Shown here: one piece after another, positions 29,735-37,669 of the stretch
Layout: every line of letters begins with the position of its first letter
Position numbering within the stretch: the first letter of the stretch is position 1
The notes under the pieces: generated by a model
Database searches by the model: none
Seen by the model: the letters and a program-made list of their open reading frames with translations, nothing else
Told to the model about the DNA's origin: nothing
Program-made: the position numbers and the translations under genes
Origin: an uncultured Pelagibacteraceae bacterium
Lineage (GTDB): Bacteria > Pseudomonadota > Alphaproteobacteria > Pelagibacterales > Pelagibacteraceae
DNA: 64,000 bases
Assembly (NCBI GenBank): GCA_902588925.1
Contig: CACIRB010000001.1
Span: 84,218-148,217 of the forward strand
Direction of reading: 5' to 3'

Positions 29735-30234
29735 TATCTAAACAACCCTACTTTTAAACTTTCTGCTGAATATATTTTTTTATTATCTGCAAGAACAATT
29801 CCATTTGCAAGCCCAACAGTTGTTCCTCCAGGAGACATAATTTTTTTCATTTCTATTTCATATCTTACATTTTTTACGCTCTGTAATACTTCGCCTGTAA
29901 ATTTCACAGTACCCACTCCTAGAGCTCTTCCTTTTCCAGGGTTTCCTAGCCAACCTAGAAAAAAACCTACCAGTTGCCACATAGCATCTAAACCTAGGCA
30001 CCCTGGCATAACTGGATCTTTTTTAAAATGACAATCAAAAAACCAAAGATCATCCTTAATATCTAATTCAGCCTTTAAAGAGCCTTTTTTGAATGTACCA
30101 TTATTTTCATTGATTTCAGTTATTCTGTCAAACATAAGCATTGGTGGAAGAGGTAATTTTGCATTTCCAGGTCCAAAAAGATCACCATTTCCACAAGTTA
30201 TTAGGTCATCATAGGAGTATGAGTTTTTTTTCAT
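29734..30234 (-). CDS. fabA: 3-hydroxydecanoyl-ACP dehydratase/isomerase
   Basis: Introduces the cis double bond in anaerobic unsaturated fatty acid synthesis. I use ATG at 30234 ([11 protein letters not shown]), not the track start at 30303, because AGGGAG sits about 10 bases upstream of it and the extra residues are not family-like. The 166 residues contain the active-site signature [20 protein letters not shown]. It is divergent from irr across 93 bases that contain an Irr-box-like palindrome, so iron may affect the fab operon. Confidence 0.95.
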   Translation of the reverse strand: MKKNSYSYDDLITCGNGDLFGPGNAKLPLPPMLMFDRITEINENNGTFKKGSLKAELDIKDDLWFFDCHFKKDPVMPGCLGLDAMWQLVGFFLGWLGNPGKGRALGVGTVKFTGEVLQSVKNVRYEIEMKKIMSPGGTTVGLANGIVLADNKKIYSAESLKVGLFR

Positions 30235-30305
30235 AATTTTGAGCTCCCTTAATACTTGATTTAATCCTAATATAATATAATAAAACGTTATATTTTTATT
30301 CATAC

Positions 30306-30322
30306 TTTAGAATAATTATAAA
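30306..30322. promoter_or_regulatory. Irr-box (ICE-like) palindrome between irr and fabA
   Basis: TTTAGAATAATTATAAA is a 7-3-7 inverted repeat with one mismatch (TTTAGAA / TTATAAA). It ends 5 bases before the irr ATG. The TTTAGAA half-site resembles, from memory, the Irr iron-control element. A 14-of-17 identical copy, in reverse orientation, precedes the rubrerythrin gene. Autoregulation of irr is the simplest reading. Confidence 0.6.
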
Positions 30323-30327
30323 AAACA

Positions 30328-30756
30328 ATGCCAAAAAACTGCAATTTTATTGAAAAATTAAGAGATATCGGGCTAAGACCTACTAAGCAAAGAGTTAAAA
30401 TGTGTGAAGTTTTATTCAATAGAGAAAAAACTTTTCATTTTACAATTAATGATCTTGTAAAAAAGATTTCTGATGAGATGAATGAAACAATATCTCTAGC
30501 AACGGTTTATAATACTGTTCATGCATTTCAAAAAAAAGGATACTTAAAAGAAATTTCTATTAACAGTGATAAAAGTTATTTTGATACAAACACATCTGCT
30601 CATCATCATTTTTACGATGAAGATACTCATCAATTAATAGATTGTGATGAAAATGATATTGATCCAGTTAATATAAAAAAAAATATTACAGGAAAAAAAA
30701 TAAGTTCAGTGGAAGTTTTAGTTAGAGTTGCGAGTGATAATCAAACTCAAAAATAA
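30328..30756 (+). CDS. irr: Iron response regulator Irr (Fur family)
   Basis: A 142-aa Fur-family regulator. The N-terminal DNA-binding part has LRDIGLRPTKQRVKMCEVLF and the recognition helix ISLATVYNTVHAFQKKGYL. The metal/haem-sensing part has AHHHFYDEDTH, the histidine cluster typical of Irr. In alphaproteobacteria Irr represses or activates iron, haem and oxidative-stress genes under low iron. Location divergent from fabA and upstream of rubrerythrin agrees with Irr rather than a second Fur. The classic haem-regulatory Cys-Pro motif of Bradyrhizobium is not seen. Confidence 0.9.
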   Translation: MPKNCNFIEKLRDIGLRPTKQRVKMCEVLFNREKTFHFTINDLVKKISDEMNETISLATVYNTVHAFQKKGYLKEISINSDKSYFDTNTSAHHHFYDEDTHQLIDCDENDIDPVNIKKNITGKKISSVEVLVRVASDNQTQK

Positions 30757-30785
30757 TTAAATTAAATCAATTACTTAAAATCTAC

Positions 30786-30802
30786 ATTATAACAATTCTA
30801 AA
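30786..30802. promoter_or_regulatory. Irr-box (ICE-like) palindrome upstream of rubrerythrin
   Basis: ATTATAACAATTCTAAA; its reverse complement TTTAGAATTGTTATAAT matches the irr-fabA site at 14 of 17 positions. It lies 4 bases upstream of the -35 box of the rubrerythrin promoter, a position that would suit either activation or repression. Confidence 0.58.
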
Positions 30803-30805
30803 CTG

Positions 30806-30833
30806 TTGACATATTTCATATAACTATTATATG
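30806..30833 (+). promoter_or_regulatory. Rubrerythrin promoter with overlapping operator palindrome
   Basis: A consensus TTGACA at 30806-30811 is followed after 16 bases by TATATG as the likely -10 box. The spacer and -10 box contain a perfect 7-3-7 palindrome, CATATAACTATTATATG (30817-30833). A repressor bound there would block RNA polymerase. The palindrome differs from the ICE-like site next to it and somewhat resembles PerR/Fur-type boxes. Confidence 0.65.
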
Positions 30834-30860
30834 GTGAGTAACATTTAAAAGGAGAAAACA

Positions 30861-31277
30861 ATGTCTTTAAAAGGAAGTAAAACAGAAGAAAATTTAAAAG
30901 AAGCGTTTGCTGGTGAAAGTCAAGCAAACAGAAGATATCTTTATTTTGCACAAAAAGCTGACATAGAAGGTTACAATGATGTAGCTGCAGTTTTTAGATC
31001 AACAGCAGAAGGTGAAACTGGTCACGCGCATGGTCATCTGGAGTATCTAGAAGAAGTTGGAGATCCAGGAACTGGTATGCCAATTGGCGAAACAAAAGCT
31101 AACCTGGCTTCTGCAGTACAAGGTGAAACTCATGAGTACACTGATATGTACCCTGGTATGGCCAAAACAGCTAGAGAAGAAGGCTTTGAAGAAATTGCTG
31201 ACTGGTTTGAAACTTTAGCTAAAGCCGAAAAATCACACGCTGGTAAATTCCAAAAAACTTTAGAGTCTATTAGCTAA
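30861..31277 (+). CDS. Rubrerythrin-like diiron protein without rubredoxin domain
   Basis: A 138-aa ferritin-like diiron protein. Ligand-bearing helices show [15 protein letters not shown] (Glu19), the ExxH motif of [16 protein letters not shown], and a final ExxH in AEKSHAGKF. There is no C-terminal rubredoxin domain, so electrons must come from a partner. Rubrerythrins reduce hydrogen peroxide. A strong AAAGGAG ribosome binding site precedes the ATG, and the upstream promoter is close to consensus, suggesting high expression. The next two genes (Fe-S protein, DUF3501) form a recurrent trio with it. Confidence 0.92.
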   Translation: MSLKGSKTEENLKEAFAGESQANRRYLYFAQKADIEGYNDVAAVFRSTAEGETGHAHGHLEYLEEVGDPGTGMPIGETKANLASAVQGETHEYTDMYPGMAKTAREEGFEEIADWFETLAKAEKSHAGKFQKTLESIS

Positions 31278-31286
31278 TCAAATTTC

Positions 31287-31311
31287 TTAGTGGGCGCTAG
31301 TCGCCCACTAA
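31287..31311 (+). other. Strong intercistronic hairpin without U-tract
   Basis: A perfect 10-bp stem, TTAGTGGGCG / CGCCCACTAA, with a CTAGT loop lies 10 bases after the rubrerythrin stop. It is GC-rich amid AT-rich sequence but followed by AAAACAATTC, not T. It may protect the rubrerythrin mRNA 3' end or lower downstream expression rather than act as a classic terminator. Confidence 0.8.
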
Positions 31312-31342
31312 AAACAATTCAAATTTAAAATAACTTAATTAT

Positions 31343-32674
31343 ATGAGCAAAGAAGGCAGCTTAAGTGCACCTATAAGACATCCAATAGATTTTGAGCATC
31401 CTGATTTTTTAAATCCTGAAAAGTTAGACGCTGAAATGAGAAGAGTGTTTGATATTTGTCATGGATGTCGAAGATGTTTTAATCTTTGCGACTCATTTCC
31501 AAAGCTATTTGACATGATTGATGAATCTAAAAATGAAGATGTTGAAAGCTTAACTAGCGATCAATTTGACCCTGTCGTTGATGCATGTACATTATGTGAT
31601 ATGTGTTTTATGACTAAATGCCCATATGTTCCACCTCATGATTTTGATTTAGATTTTCCACATTTAATGCTGCGATATAGAACAGCTCAAAAAAAATTAG
31701 GTAAATTACCAAGCGTACCAACACAATTAGCCCAAATAGACCGAAACGCTAAAATTGGTGTCATGTTCTCTAAAATAGTTAACTGGGCATCAAATATAAA
31801 AAATAAATTAATTAGAAAAATCTTAGAATTAATTACTGGAATAGATAAAAGAGTTCAGTTACCAAAATATAACTCAGAAACTTTTTCTAATTTCTTCAAA
31901 AAAAACAGAGATAAGATAAATTATCAAACATCTTCTAAAGATAGAAAAGTAGTTATTTATTCAACTTGTTTTGTAAATTTTAATAAAAAAAATACAGGTG
32001 TTGCCGCTTTAAAAGTTTTGAAAAAAAATGGTGTAGAAGTTCAGGAAGCTTATCCTGGTTGTTGTGGGATGCCATTTCTAGAGCAAGCTGACCTGTCAAA
32101 AGTTGTTGAACAAGCGAAAAAAGTTTCTAAGGATTTAATCGAATGGATTGATAAAGGATATAAAGTAGTAACCTTAACAGCTAGCTGTGGGTTGATGTTA
32201 AAATTTGAATGGCCGTTGTTATTACCAAACGAGGAAAAAATAAAAAAATTATCTGCAAATGTTATGGATATTGATGAGTATGTTGTGGATATTGCAAACA
32301 ATGAGGGATTAGCAAAAGGATTAAATGAAATTGACGGAGGAGTAACTGTGCATCATGCTTGTCATGCTAGGGCACAGAACATGGGTATCAAAGCGAGAGA
32401 TATGTTAAAATTGATACCAAACATTAAAATTGATGTGGTTGAAAGATGTGCAGGTCATGGAGGAACTTTTGGAGTAATGAAAGAAACTCATGATTTAGCA
32501 AACAAAGTCGGAAGACCTACAGCTAGACAAATAAAAAATAAAAATAATAAGTATATGGCTTCTGATTGCCCTTTAGCTGGTAAACATTTAAAACAGCTAG
32601 AAGTTGATACAAATATATCTAATGATGAGGCACTACATCCTATCGAATTAATGGCAAAAAGTTATAACCTATGA
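31343..32674 (+). CDS. Fe-S oxidoreductase (heterodisulfide reductase/GlpC-like)
   Basis: A 443-aa iron-sulfur protein. The N-terminal part has two [4Fe-4S] motifs, CHGCRRCFNLC (about 39-49) and CTLCDMCFMTKCPY (about 82-95). The C-terminal half has two cysteine-rich CCG-type regions: YPGCCGMPF, and a variant HHACHARAQNMG...ERCAGHGG in which the last motif has a single Cys before Gly. It resembles GlpC/HdrD-family electron carriers. Position after rubrerythrin suggests it supplies electrons to that protein; this is inference. It overlaps the DUF3501 gene by 4 bases. Confidence 0.85.
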   Translation: MSKEGSLSAPIRHPIDFEHPDFLNPEKLDAEMRRVFDICHGCRRCFNLCDSFPKLFDMIDESKNEDVESLTSDQFDPVVDACTLCDMCFMTKCPYVPPHDFDLDFPHLMLRYRTAQKKLGKLPSVPTQLAQIDRNAKIGVMFSKIVNWASNIKNKLIRKILELITGIDKRVQLPKYNSETFSNFFKKNRDKINYQTSSKDRKVVIYSTCFVNFNKKNTGVAALKVLKKNGVEVQEAYPGCCGMPFLEQADLSKVVEQAKKVSKDLIEWIDKGYKVVTLTASCGLMLKFEWPLLLPNEEKIKKLSANVMDIDEYVVDIANNEGLAKGLNEIDGGVTVHHACHARAQNMGIKARDMLKLIPNIKIDVVERCAGHGGTFGVMKETHDLANKVGRPTARQIKNKNNKYMASDCPLAGKHLKQLEVDTNISNDEALHPIELMAKSYNL

Positions 32675-33270
32675 TTATGCCTAGGGAAAAAAGAGAAATC
32701 CAAAAACAAGATATCATGCCATTAGATGTCTACATAAAAAACAGAGGAGAATTAAGAAAAAGTATTGTTGATTTTAAAAAAAATAGAAGAATTGCTTTAG
32801 GACCTTATGCAACATTTTACTTTGAAAGTTACGAGACAATGTTAGCTCAAGTTCAAGAAATGCTATATATTGAAAAAGGTGGAGATGAACAACTTGAAGA
32901 CGAGCTGTCAGCATACAACCCTTTAATACCTAATGGTAAAGAATTAACGGCTACATTAATGTTTGAAATAGATAACCCTATATCACGTGCGGCTTTCCTA
33001 GGAAAAGTAGGCGGAATAGAAGAAACAGTGTTTATGAAAATTAATGGAGAAAAAATAAAAGCTATACCAGAGGAAGATGTTGATAGAACATCAACTGAAG
33101 GAAAAGCTTCTTCAGTTCAATTTATTCATTTTAATTTTACAGACGACCAAATAGCTAAATTTAAGTCTGAGGAAATAGAAGTTGAAATAGGAATTGATCA
33201 TAAAGAATATTCACATACTACTAAGTTGTCTGTAGAGAACAAAAAGTCACTTTCAGCTGATTTTAGTTAA
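32671..33270 (+). CDS. DUF3501 family protein
   Basis: A 199-aa soluble protein matching, from memory, DUF3501. It contains IMPLDVYIKNRGELRKSIVDFKKNRRIALGPYATFYFESYE-type sequence near the N-terminus and QVQEMLYIEKGG. It has no signal peptide, transmembrane segment or cysteine cluster. Function is unknown. The overlap with the Fe-S gene (4 bases) implies co-translation, and the rubrerythrin/Fe-S/DUF3501 order recurs in alphaproteobacteria, so it is probably part of the same redox system. The 3' end overlaps the convergent SH3 gene by 4 bases. Confidence 0.85.
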   Translation: MIMPREKREIQKQDIMPLDVYIKNRGELRKSIVDFKKNRRIALGPYATFYFESYETMLAQVQEMLYIEKGGDEQLEDELSAYNPLIPNGKELTATLMFEIDNPISRAAFLGKVGGIEETVFMKINGEKIKAIPEEDVDRTSTEGKASSVQFIHFNFTDDQIAKFKSEEIEVEIGIDHKEYSHTTKLSVENKKSLSADFS

Positions 33271-33707
33271 TTAAATCCCCAAATATTGTCTGTTTTAATC
33301 CAACCTTGAAATTCTCCAGAGGTTATTTCACACCATTTTTGCTCACACTTTTCTAATATTAATAACCTACCTTCCTTAATAAGAGCAATTGGTTTTGCAA
33401 AAGATGTAGGGTTTTTAAATAAAATTTTATCCTTGGTTGCTATTGCAGAATTATTTTTTTTTAACTGAGATATATGTATCCACCCACCATTATTTTTAAA
33501 GTCTATAATCCTTCTAAAGTTTTCTTTTTTATCTATTTGCTTTAAAGGAAGATTAATTTTTTTATAAACAAATTTAACATCAGAGTCAAAACTTGGACCA
33601 TATCTAACGTTTACTTTATTTTTTTTTAAAGAAACAAACATCTCATTTGCAGAGCTTATTGATATTAATAAAATAAAAATCAAAATTGTTCTTATAATTA
33701 ATTGCAT
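33267..33707 (-). CDS. Exported SH3-domain protein
   Basis: A 146-aa protein with an N-terminal signal peptide (hydrophobic residues 4-18, likely cleavage SSA-NE). Two bacterial SH3-like repeats follow: NKVNVRYGPSFDSDVKFVY with GGWIHISQL, and IALIKEGRLLILEKCEQKWCEI with GWIKTDNIWG. Bacterial SH3 domains bind cell-wall peptides, so a periplasmic peptidoglycan-linked role is likely but unproven. Its start overlaps the end of the ThiF-family gene by 10 bases. Confidence 0.85.
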   Translation of the reverse strand: MQLIIRTILIFILLISISSANEMFVSLKKNKVNVRYGPSFDSDVKFVYKKINLPLKQIDKKENFRRIIDFKNNGGWIHISQLKKNNSAIATKDKILFKNPTSFAKPIALIKEGRLLILEKCEQKWCEITSGEFQGWIKTDNIWGFN

Positions 33708-34453
33708 AGACAGTTTTTTCTTTTTTTAATTTTTGCTTTTCTAAAATTTAAATTTAATAAATCAATTATTAAAATATAATTATTTATACTTTGACCTATA
33801 TTTAAAATATTTTTTAAAATCTCATTAGCTTGCATCGTACCAACAATTCCAGCAACAGTTCCTAAGATTCCCTCATATTCACAATTGAGTATTTCATCAG
33901 ATATTTTTTCTTCTTGATAAAAACATCGAAGGCATGGCTCTTTTTTATTTTTGAAATTAAATGTAAAGATATGACCATCAAATTTACTTATTGCACCAGT
34001 TACTAAAAATTTTTTATACTTTAAACTTAAGTCATTAATTATAAATTTACTTTCAAAATTATCAGTTCCATCAACAATATAATCATAATCTTTAATAATT
34101 TTTTGAAATTTAGACTTATTTAATTTGTAATTAAAAATTTTTATTTTTGTTAAAGAATTAATTTTGTTTAATTTTTTTTTAGCAATTTTAACTTTCGGCT
34201 TATTTAAATCTTTTTCATTGAATAAACTTTGCCTATGAATATTTGAAAGGCTTATTTTATCATGATCTACAATTCCTAATGAACCAATCCCTGACCTAGT
34301 TAGGAATTCTGCTACTGGACATCCAAGACCACCCATACCTATTATTAATACTTTTGAATTTGTGATTTTATTTTGACCTAAAATACCAATATTTTTTAAT
34401 ATGATTTGTCTTGAAAAACGCTCGATTTGATTTTTGTTTAACTTTTTGCTCAT
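33698..34453 (-). CDS. ThiF/MoeB/HesA-family adenylyltransferase
   Basis: A 251-aa E1-like enzyme that adenylates the C-terminal glycine of a ubiquitin-like sulfur carrier (ThiS or MoaD). The ATP-binding loop is GMGGLGCPVAEFL (about 39-51), followed by the DGTDNFESKF segment. Zinc-binding CxxC pairs are CLRC (about 174) and CLC at the extreme C-terminus. Whether it serves thiamine or molybdopterin synthesis cannot be told because no carrier gene is adjacent. It is coupled to dut by an ATGA overlap. Confidence 0.88.
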   Translation of the reverse strand: MSKKLNKNQIERFSRQIILKNIGILGQNKITNSKVLIIGMGGLGCPVAEFLTRSGIGSLGIVDHDKISLSNIHRQSLFNEKDLNKPKVKIAKKKLNKINSLTKIKIFNYKLNKSKFQKIIKDYDYIVDGTDNFESKFIINDLSLKYKKFLVTGAISKFDGHIFTFNFKNKKEPCLRCFYQEEKISDEILNCEYEGILGTVAGIVGTMQANEILKNILNIGQSINNYILIIDLLNLNFRKAKIKKRKNCLCN

Positions 34454-34887
34454 TTTCCTGTTGAGCCAAACCCGCCTTCGCCTCTCATTGTTTCTGGAAG
34501 TTCTTCTGTTTCTTCAAAATTTATTTTTATCACTGGTGTAAGAACCATTTGAGCTATTCTGTCTTTATTGTTTATTAAAAAATCTTCTTTTCCGTGATTG
34601 TAAAGTATTACTTTTATCTCACCCCTGTAATCACTATCTATTGTTCCTGGCGTATTTAAAACACTAATATTATTTTTTGCGGCCAAACCTGATCTAGGTC
34701 GTATTTGAATTTCAAATTCATTTGAAAAAGCAACAGCAATTCCAGTTGGAACTAAACAAGAATTTTTAGATTTAAGTACAATTGGTTCCTTTATAAATGC
34801 CATGAGATCCATTCCAGAAGCCCCTTCTGTTTTATAGGTGGGTAACTCTATTGAAGGATCTAATTTTTTAACAAGGATTTTTGCCAT
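34450..34887 (-). CDS. dut: Deoxyuridine 5'-triphosphate nucleotidohydrolase
   Basis: Hydrolyses dUTP to dUMP, limiting uracil in DNA and feeding dTMP synthesis. The 145 residues show all five trimeric dUTPase motifs: GASGMDLMA, RPRSGLA, NTPGTIDSDYRGEIKV, DRIAQMVL and the C-terminal GEGGFGSTG. It is coupled to coaBC by TAATG and to the ThiF-family gene by ATGA. The coaBC-dut order is usual in proteobacteria. Confidence 0.97.
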   Translation of the reverse strand: MAKILVKKLDPSIELPTYKTEGASGMDLMAFIKEPIVLKSKNSCLVPTGIAVAFSNEFEIQIRPRSGLAAKNNISVLNTPGTIDSDYRGEIKVILYNHGKEDFLINNKDRIAQMVLTPVIKINFEETEELPETMRGEGGFGSTGK

Positions 34888-36092
34888 TAATTTAATTGAT
34901 CAATTATTCTATCAACTATTTCTTCAGAAATTTCAGATTTTCTCTTATATGTTAGGACTTCACTTTTTAAAGATTTATTTTTGTAGTGGATCGTAACTTC
35001 ATTATAATCAGAGTTAAATCCAATATTTTTTTTAGAAACATCGTTAGAAATTATCCAGTCACAATTTTTTTTATTTAATTTTTCTTCTGCATTTTTTAAA
35101 ACTTCGTTTGTTTCTGCTGCAAAACCAATCACAATTTCAGGCCTCATAGAATTATGATTCGATATGTAATTTAAAATATCAATATTTTTTTCTAAATTTA
35201 AATTTAATGCTTCTTCTTTTTTTATTTTTGTTTTAGATTTATTTTTTACTTTAAAGTCTGATACTGCTGCTGAAAAAATTGCTATATCTACAGGTAAATT
35301 CTTTTGTGTAGCAGCAAACATTTCATCTGCTGTTTCAACCTTAATGAGTTTAATATCTTTTTCTACTTCTAGATTAGTTGGTCCTGAAATCAGTGTTGTA
35401 TCAAAACCTTTTTTTGATAGACATTTAGCTAGTTCGTATCCCTGTTTGCCACTTGATTTATTAGTTATAAAACGAACAGGGTCGATATACTCATTAGTTG
35501 GTCCAGCGGTAACTAAAGCTTTAAATTTTTTATTTTGGATTTGGTTTAAAAAAAATTGATTTAATTCATCCGCAATTTTTAACGGTTCAGACATCTTACC
35601 TTCGCCATATTCTCCACACGCCATATCTCCTATCTCAGGACCAATAAATTTATAACCAAAATCTTTTAATTTTTTTAAATTAATTTTTGTAGATTTATGT
35701 TCCCACATTCTAATATTCATGGCTGGTGCTAAATAAATTTGTTTATTTGAAGCAAGTATTACAGTCGAAGCTAAATCATCTGTAGCACCTTGTGCTAATT
35801 TCGAAATGGTATTTGCTGTTATTGGGGCAACGACAACTACGTCTGCCCATCTAGAAAGTGAAATATGATCCATTTCAGTTTCATTTTCTAAGCTAAACAA
35901 ATCACTATAAACTTTACCTTGAGACAATGATGCTACAGATAATGGAGTTACAAATTCTTTAGCGCTAGAAGTAAGTATAGTTTTTATTTCTGCACCATTT
36001 TTTTTTAATAATCTTATAGTTTCAAGACTTTTGTAAGCTGAAATACCTCCACAAATAATAAACAGGATTTTTTTGTTATTAAGATTTTTCAT
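34887..36092 (-). CDS. coaBC: Bifunctional phosphopantothenoylcysteine decarboxylase/synthetase
   Basis: Two consecutive steps of coenzyme A synthesis. The 401 residues comprise the flavoprotein CoaC domain (about 1-185), with the active-site His in MDHISLSRWADV, PAMNIRMWEH and the substrate-clamp Cys in MACGEYGEG. The CoaB synthetase domain (about 190-401) begins TAGPTNEYIDPVRFITNKSSG. It lies 8 bases after ubiB and is coupled to dut. Confidence 0.97.
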   Translation of the reverse strand: MKNLNNKKILFIICGGISAYKSLETIRLLKKNGAEIKTILTSSAKEFVTPLSVASLSQGKVYSDLFSLENETEMDHISLSRWADVVVVAPITANTISKLAQGATDDLASTVILASNKQIYLAPAMNIRMWEHKSTKINLKKLKDFGYKFIGPEIGDMACGEYGEGKMSEPLKIADELNQFFLNQIQNKKFKALVTAGPTNEYIDPVRFITNKSSGKQGYELAKCLSKKGFDTTLISGPTNLEVEKDIKLIKVETADEMFAATQKNLPVDIAIFSAAVSDFKVKNKSKTKIKKEEALNLNLEKNIDILNYISNHNSMRPEIVIGFAAETNEVLKNAEEKLNKKNCDWIISNDVSKKNIGFNSDYNEVTIHYKNKSLKSEVLTYKRKSEISEEIVDRIIDQLN

Positions 36093-36100
36093 TTGCAGAA

Positions 36101-37669
36101 TTAAAATACTATAAGACCAAAAATTACAAGAAGTAATAAGCCAATAATAGATTGGTTTCTAAATGCCACCATTTCAGATTTTTTATCGTTTAAAGCTGTA
36201 TAAGAATTTGAGTTTTCTGGAATTTGTCCACTAGCTAAATACGTCAGAGCTTGATTTGCTTTGTCCATGATCTCAGGTAACTCAGGTAATCTTTTAATTA
36301 CTTCAGTACTATTTTTAAGTGTTTCATTAAAATTATTTATAGGGTCTTTTGTTTCTCTTAACCAATTTTCAAGAACTGGTCTAGAAGTTGTCCAAATATT
36401 AGTGTTAGGATTTAATTTTCTAGCCACTCCTTCAACTACGACCATTGTTTTTTGTAACATTAATAATTGAGGTTGAGTTTGCATATTAAATTTTTCTGTA
36501 ACATCAAAAAGCTGTTTTAATAATTTTCCACCTGAAATATCTTTAACCTCTTGACCAAATATAGGTTCCCCTATCGACCTTAATGCTTGGGCAAGATCAT
36601 CTATTGGTACATTTTTAGGGACCAATCCTGCAACCAAGTGAACTTCAGCAACTTTTTTATAATCTCTTTGAATAAATCCAAATAAAATTTCAGCTAAAAA
36701 ACGTTTACTCATTTTGTCTAATCTACCCATTATGCCAAAATCTATGGGAGCTATTTGACCGCTCTCATCAATAAATATATTTCCTTGGTGCATATCAGCA
36801 TGAAAAAAACCATCTCTTACAGCATGTCTTAAAAAATGCTGGATAATATCTTCAGCAATTTTATTAGTGTTTAGATTTCTTTTTTTTAGCTCTTCTGTTT
36901 CACGAATAGATACACCGTCTATCCAATCTAATGTCATTACATTTTCACTAGTAAAGTTCCAATATATTTCAGGAACTTTAAATCCAGCATCATTTTTTGT
37001 ATTTTCTGCATATTCATTTGCAGCAGCTGCCTCAAACCTTAAATCCATTTCTAGGTTGGTTATTTCTTTCAATAAAAAAACAACTTCTACAAGTTTTAAT
37101 CTTTTAGTTTTTTTTAAGAAAGACTCAACAATAAAAGCAAATAGCATCATCGCATCAATTTCTTCATTAAATATTTTTTTGATGTTGGGTCTAATAATTT
37201 TTATAGCTACATCTTTAATCGTACCATTATCATTTATTTTAGCTTTATGAACTTGTGCTATTGATGCAGCCGCAACTGGTTCACTCAAATCAATAATTGA
37301 ATTATAAGCATCATTGCCCAAATCAGTTTTAATTATTTCTTTTGCCTGATTAATAGAAAATGGTGGTAAACGATCTTGTAATTTTTCTAGTTTTGTAGAA
37401 AGTTCTTCTCCTATAATATCAGGTCTAGTAGCTAAAAATTGACCTAATTTTATAAAAGTTGTACCCATCGACTCCAATGATTTTGAAAGCCTTTCTCCAT
37501 CATCCTGCACATGTTGATTTAATTCTTTTTTTTCAAAAGAGATTGCTAAAAGTTGGAATAAAAACGTGATTGCTACCGGCGGTTTTTTAAATTTAGATGC
37601 AATATCTAAAATATCAGATTTTGCAATTTTTCTTCCTAATTTAAATAAAGTAATTATTTTTTTTAGCAT
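36101..37669 (-). CDS. ubiB: UbiB-family ABC1 protein kinase-like (ubiquinone biosynthesis)
   Basis: Atypical kinase/ATPase needed for ubiquinone biosynthesis. I choose ATG at 37669 (MLKKIITLF), which shares bases with the ubiE stop (TAATG), over the track start 12 bases earlier. The 522 residues include the KxGQ motif (TFIKLGQFLATRPD), the AAASIAQVHKA loop that replaces the kinase P-loop, HADMHQGNIF and PIDFGIMGRL. One or two C-terminal transmembrane helices sit at about 500-522. The ubiE-ubiB order is standard. Confidence 0.95.
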   Translation of the reverse strand: MLKKIITLFKLGRKIAKSDILDIASKFKKPPVAITFLFQLLAISFEKKELNQHVQDDGERLSKSLESMGTTFIKLGQFLATRPDIIGEELSTKLEKLQDRLPPFSINQAKEIIKTDLGNDAYNSIIDLSEPVAAASIAQVHKAKINDNGTIKDVAIKIIRPNIKKIFNEEIDAMMLFAFIVESFLKKTKRLKLVEVVFLLKEITNLEMDLRFEAAAANEYAENTKNDAGFKVPEIYWNFTSENVMTLDWIDGVSIRETEELKKRNLNTNKIAEDIIQHFLRHAVRDGFFHADMHQGNIFIDESGQIAPIDFGIMGRLDKMSKRFLAEILFGFIQRDYKKVAEVHLVAGLVPKNVPIDDLAQALRSIGEPIFGQEVKDISGGKLLKQLFDVTEKFNMQTQPQLLMLQKTMVVVEGVARKLNPNTNIWTTSRPVLENWLRETKDPINNFNETLKNSTEVIKRLPELPEIMDKANQALTYLASGQIPENSNSYTALNDKKSEMVAFRNQSIIGLLLLVIFGLIVF

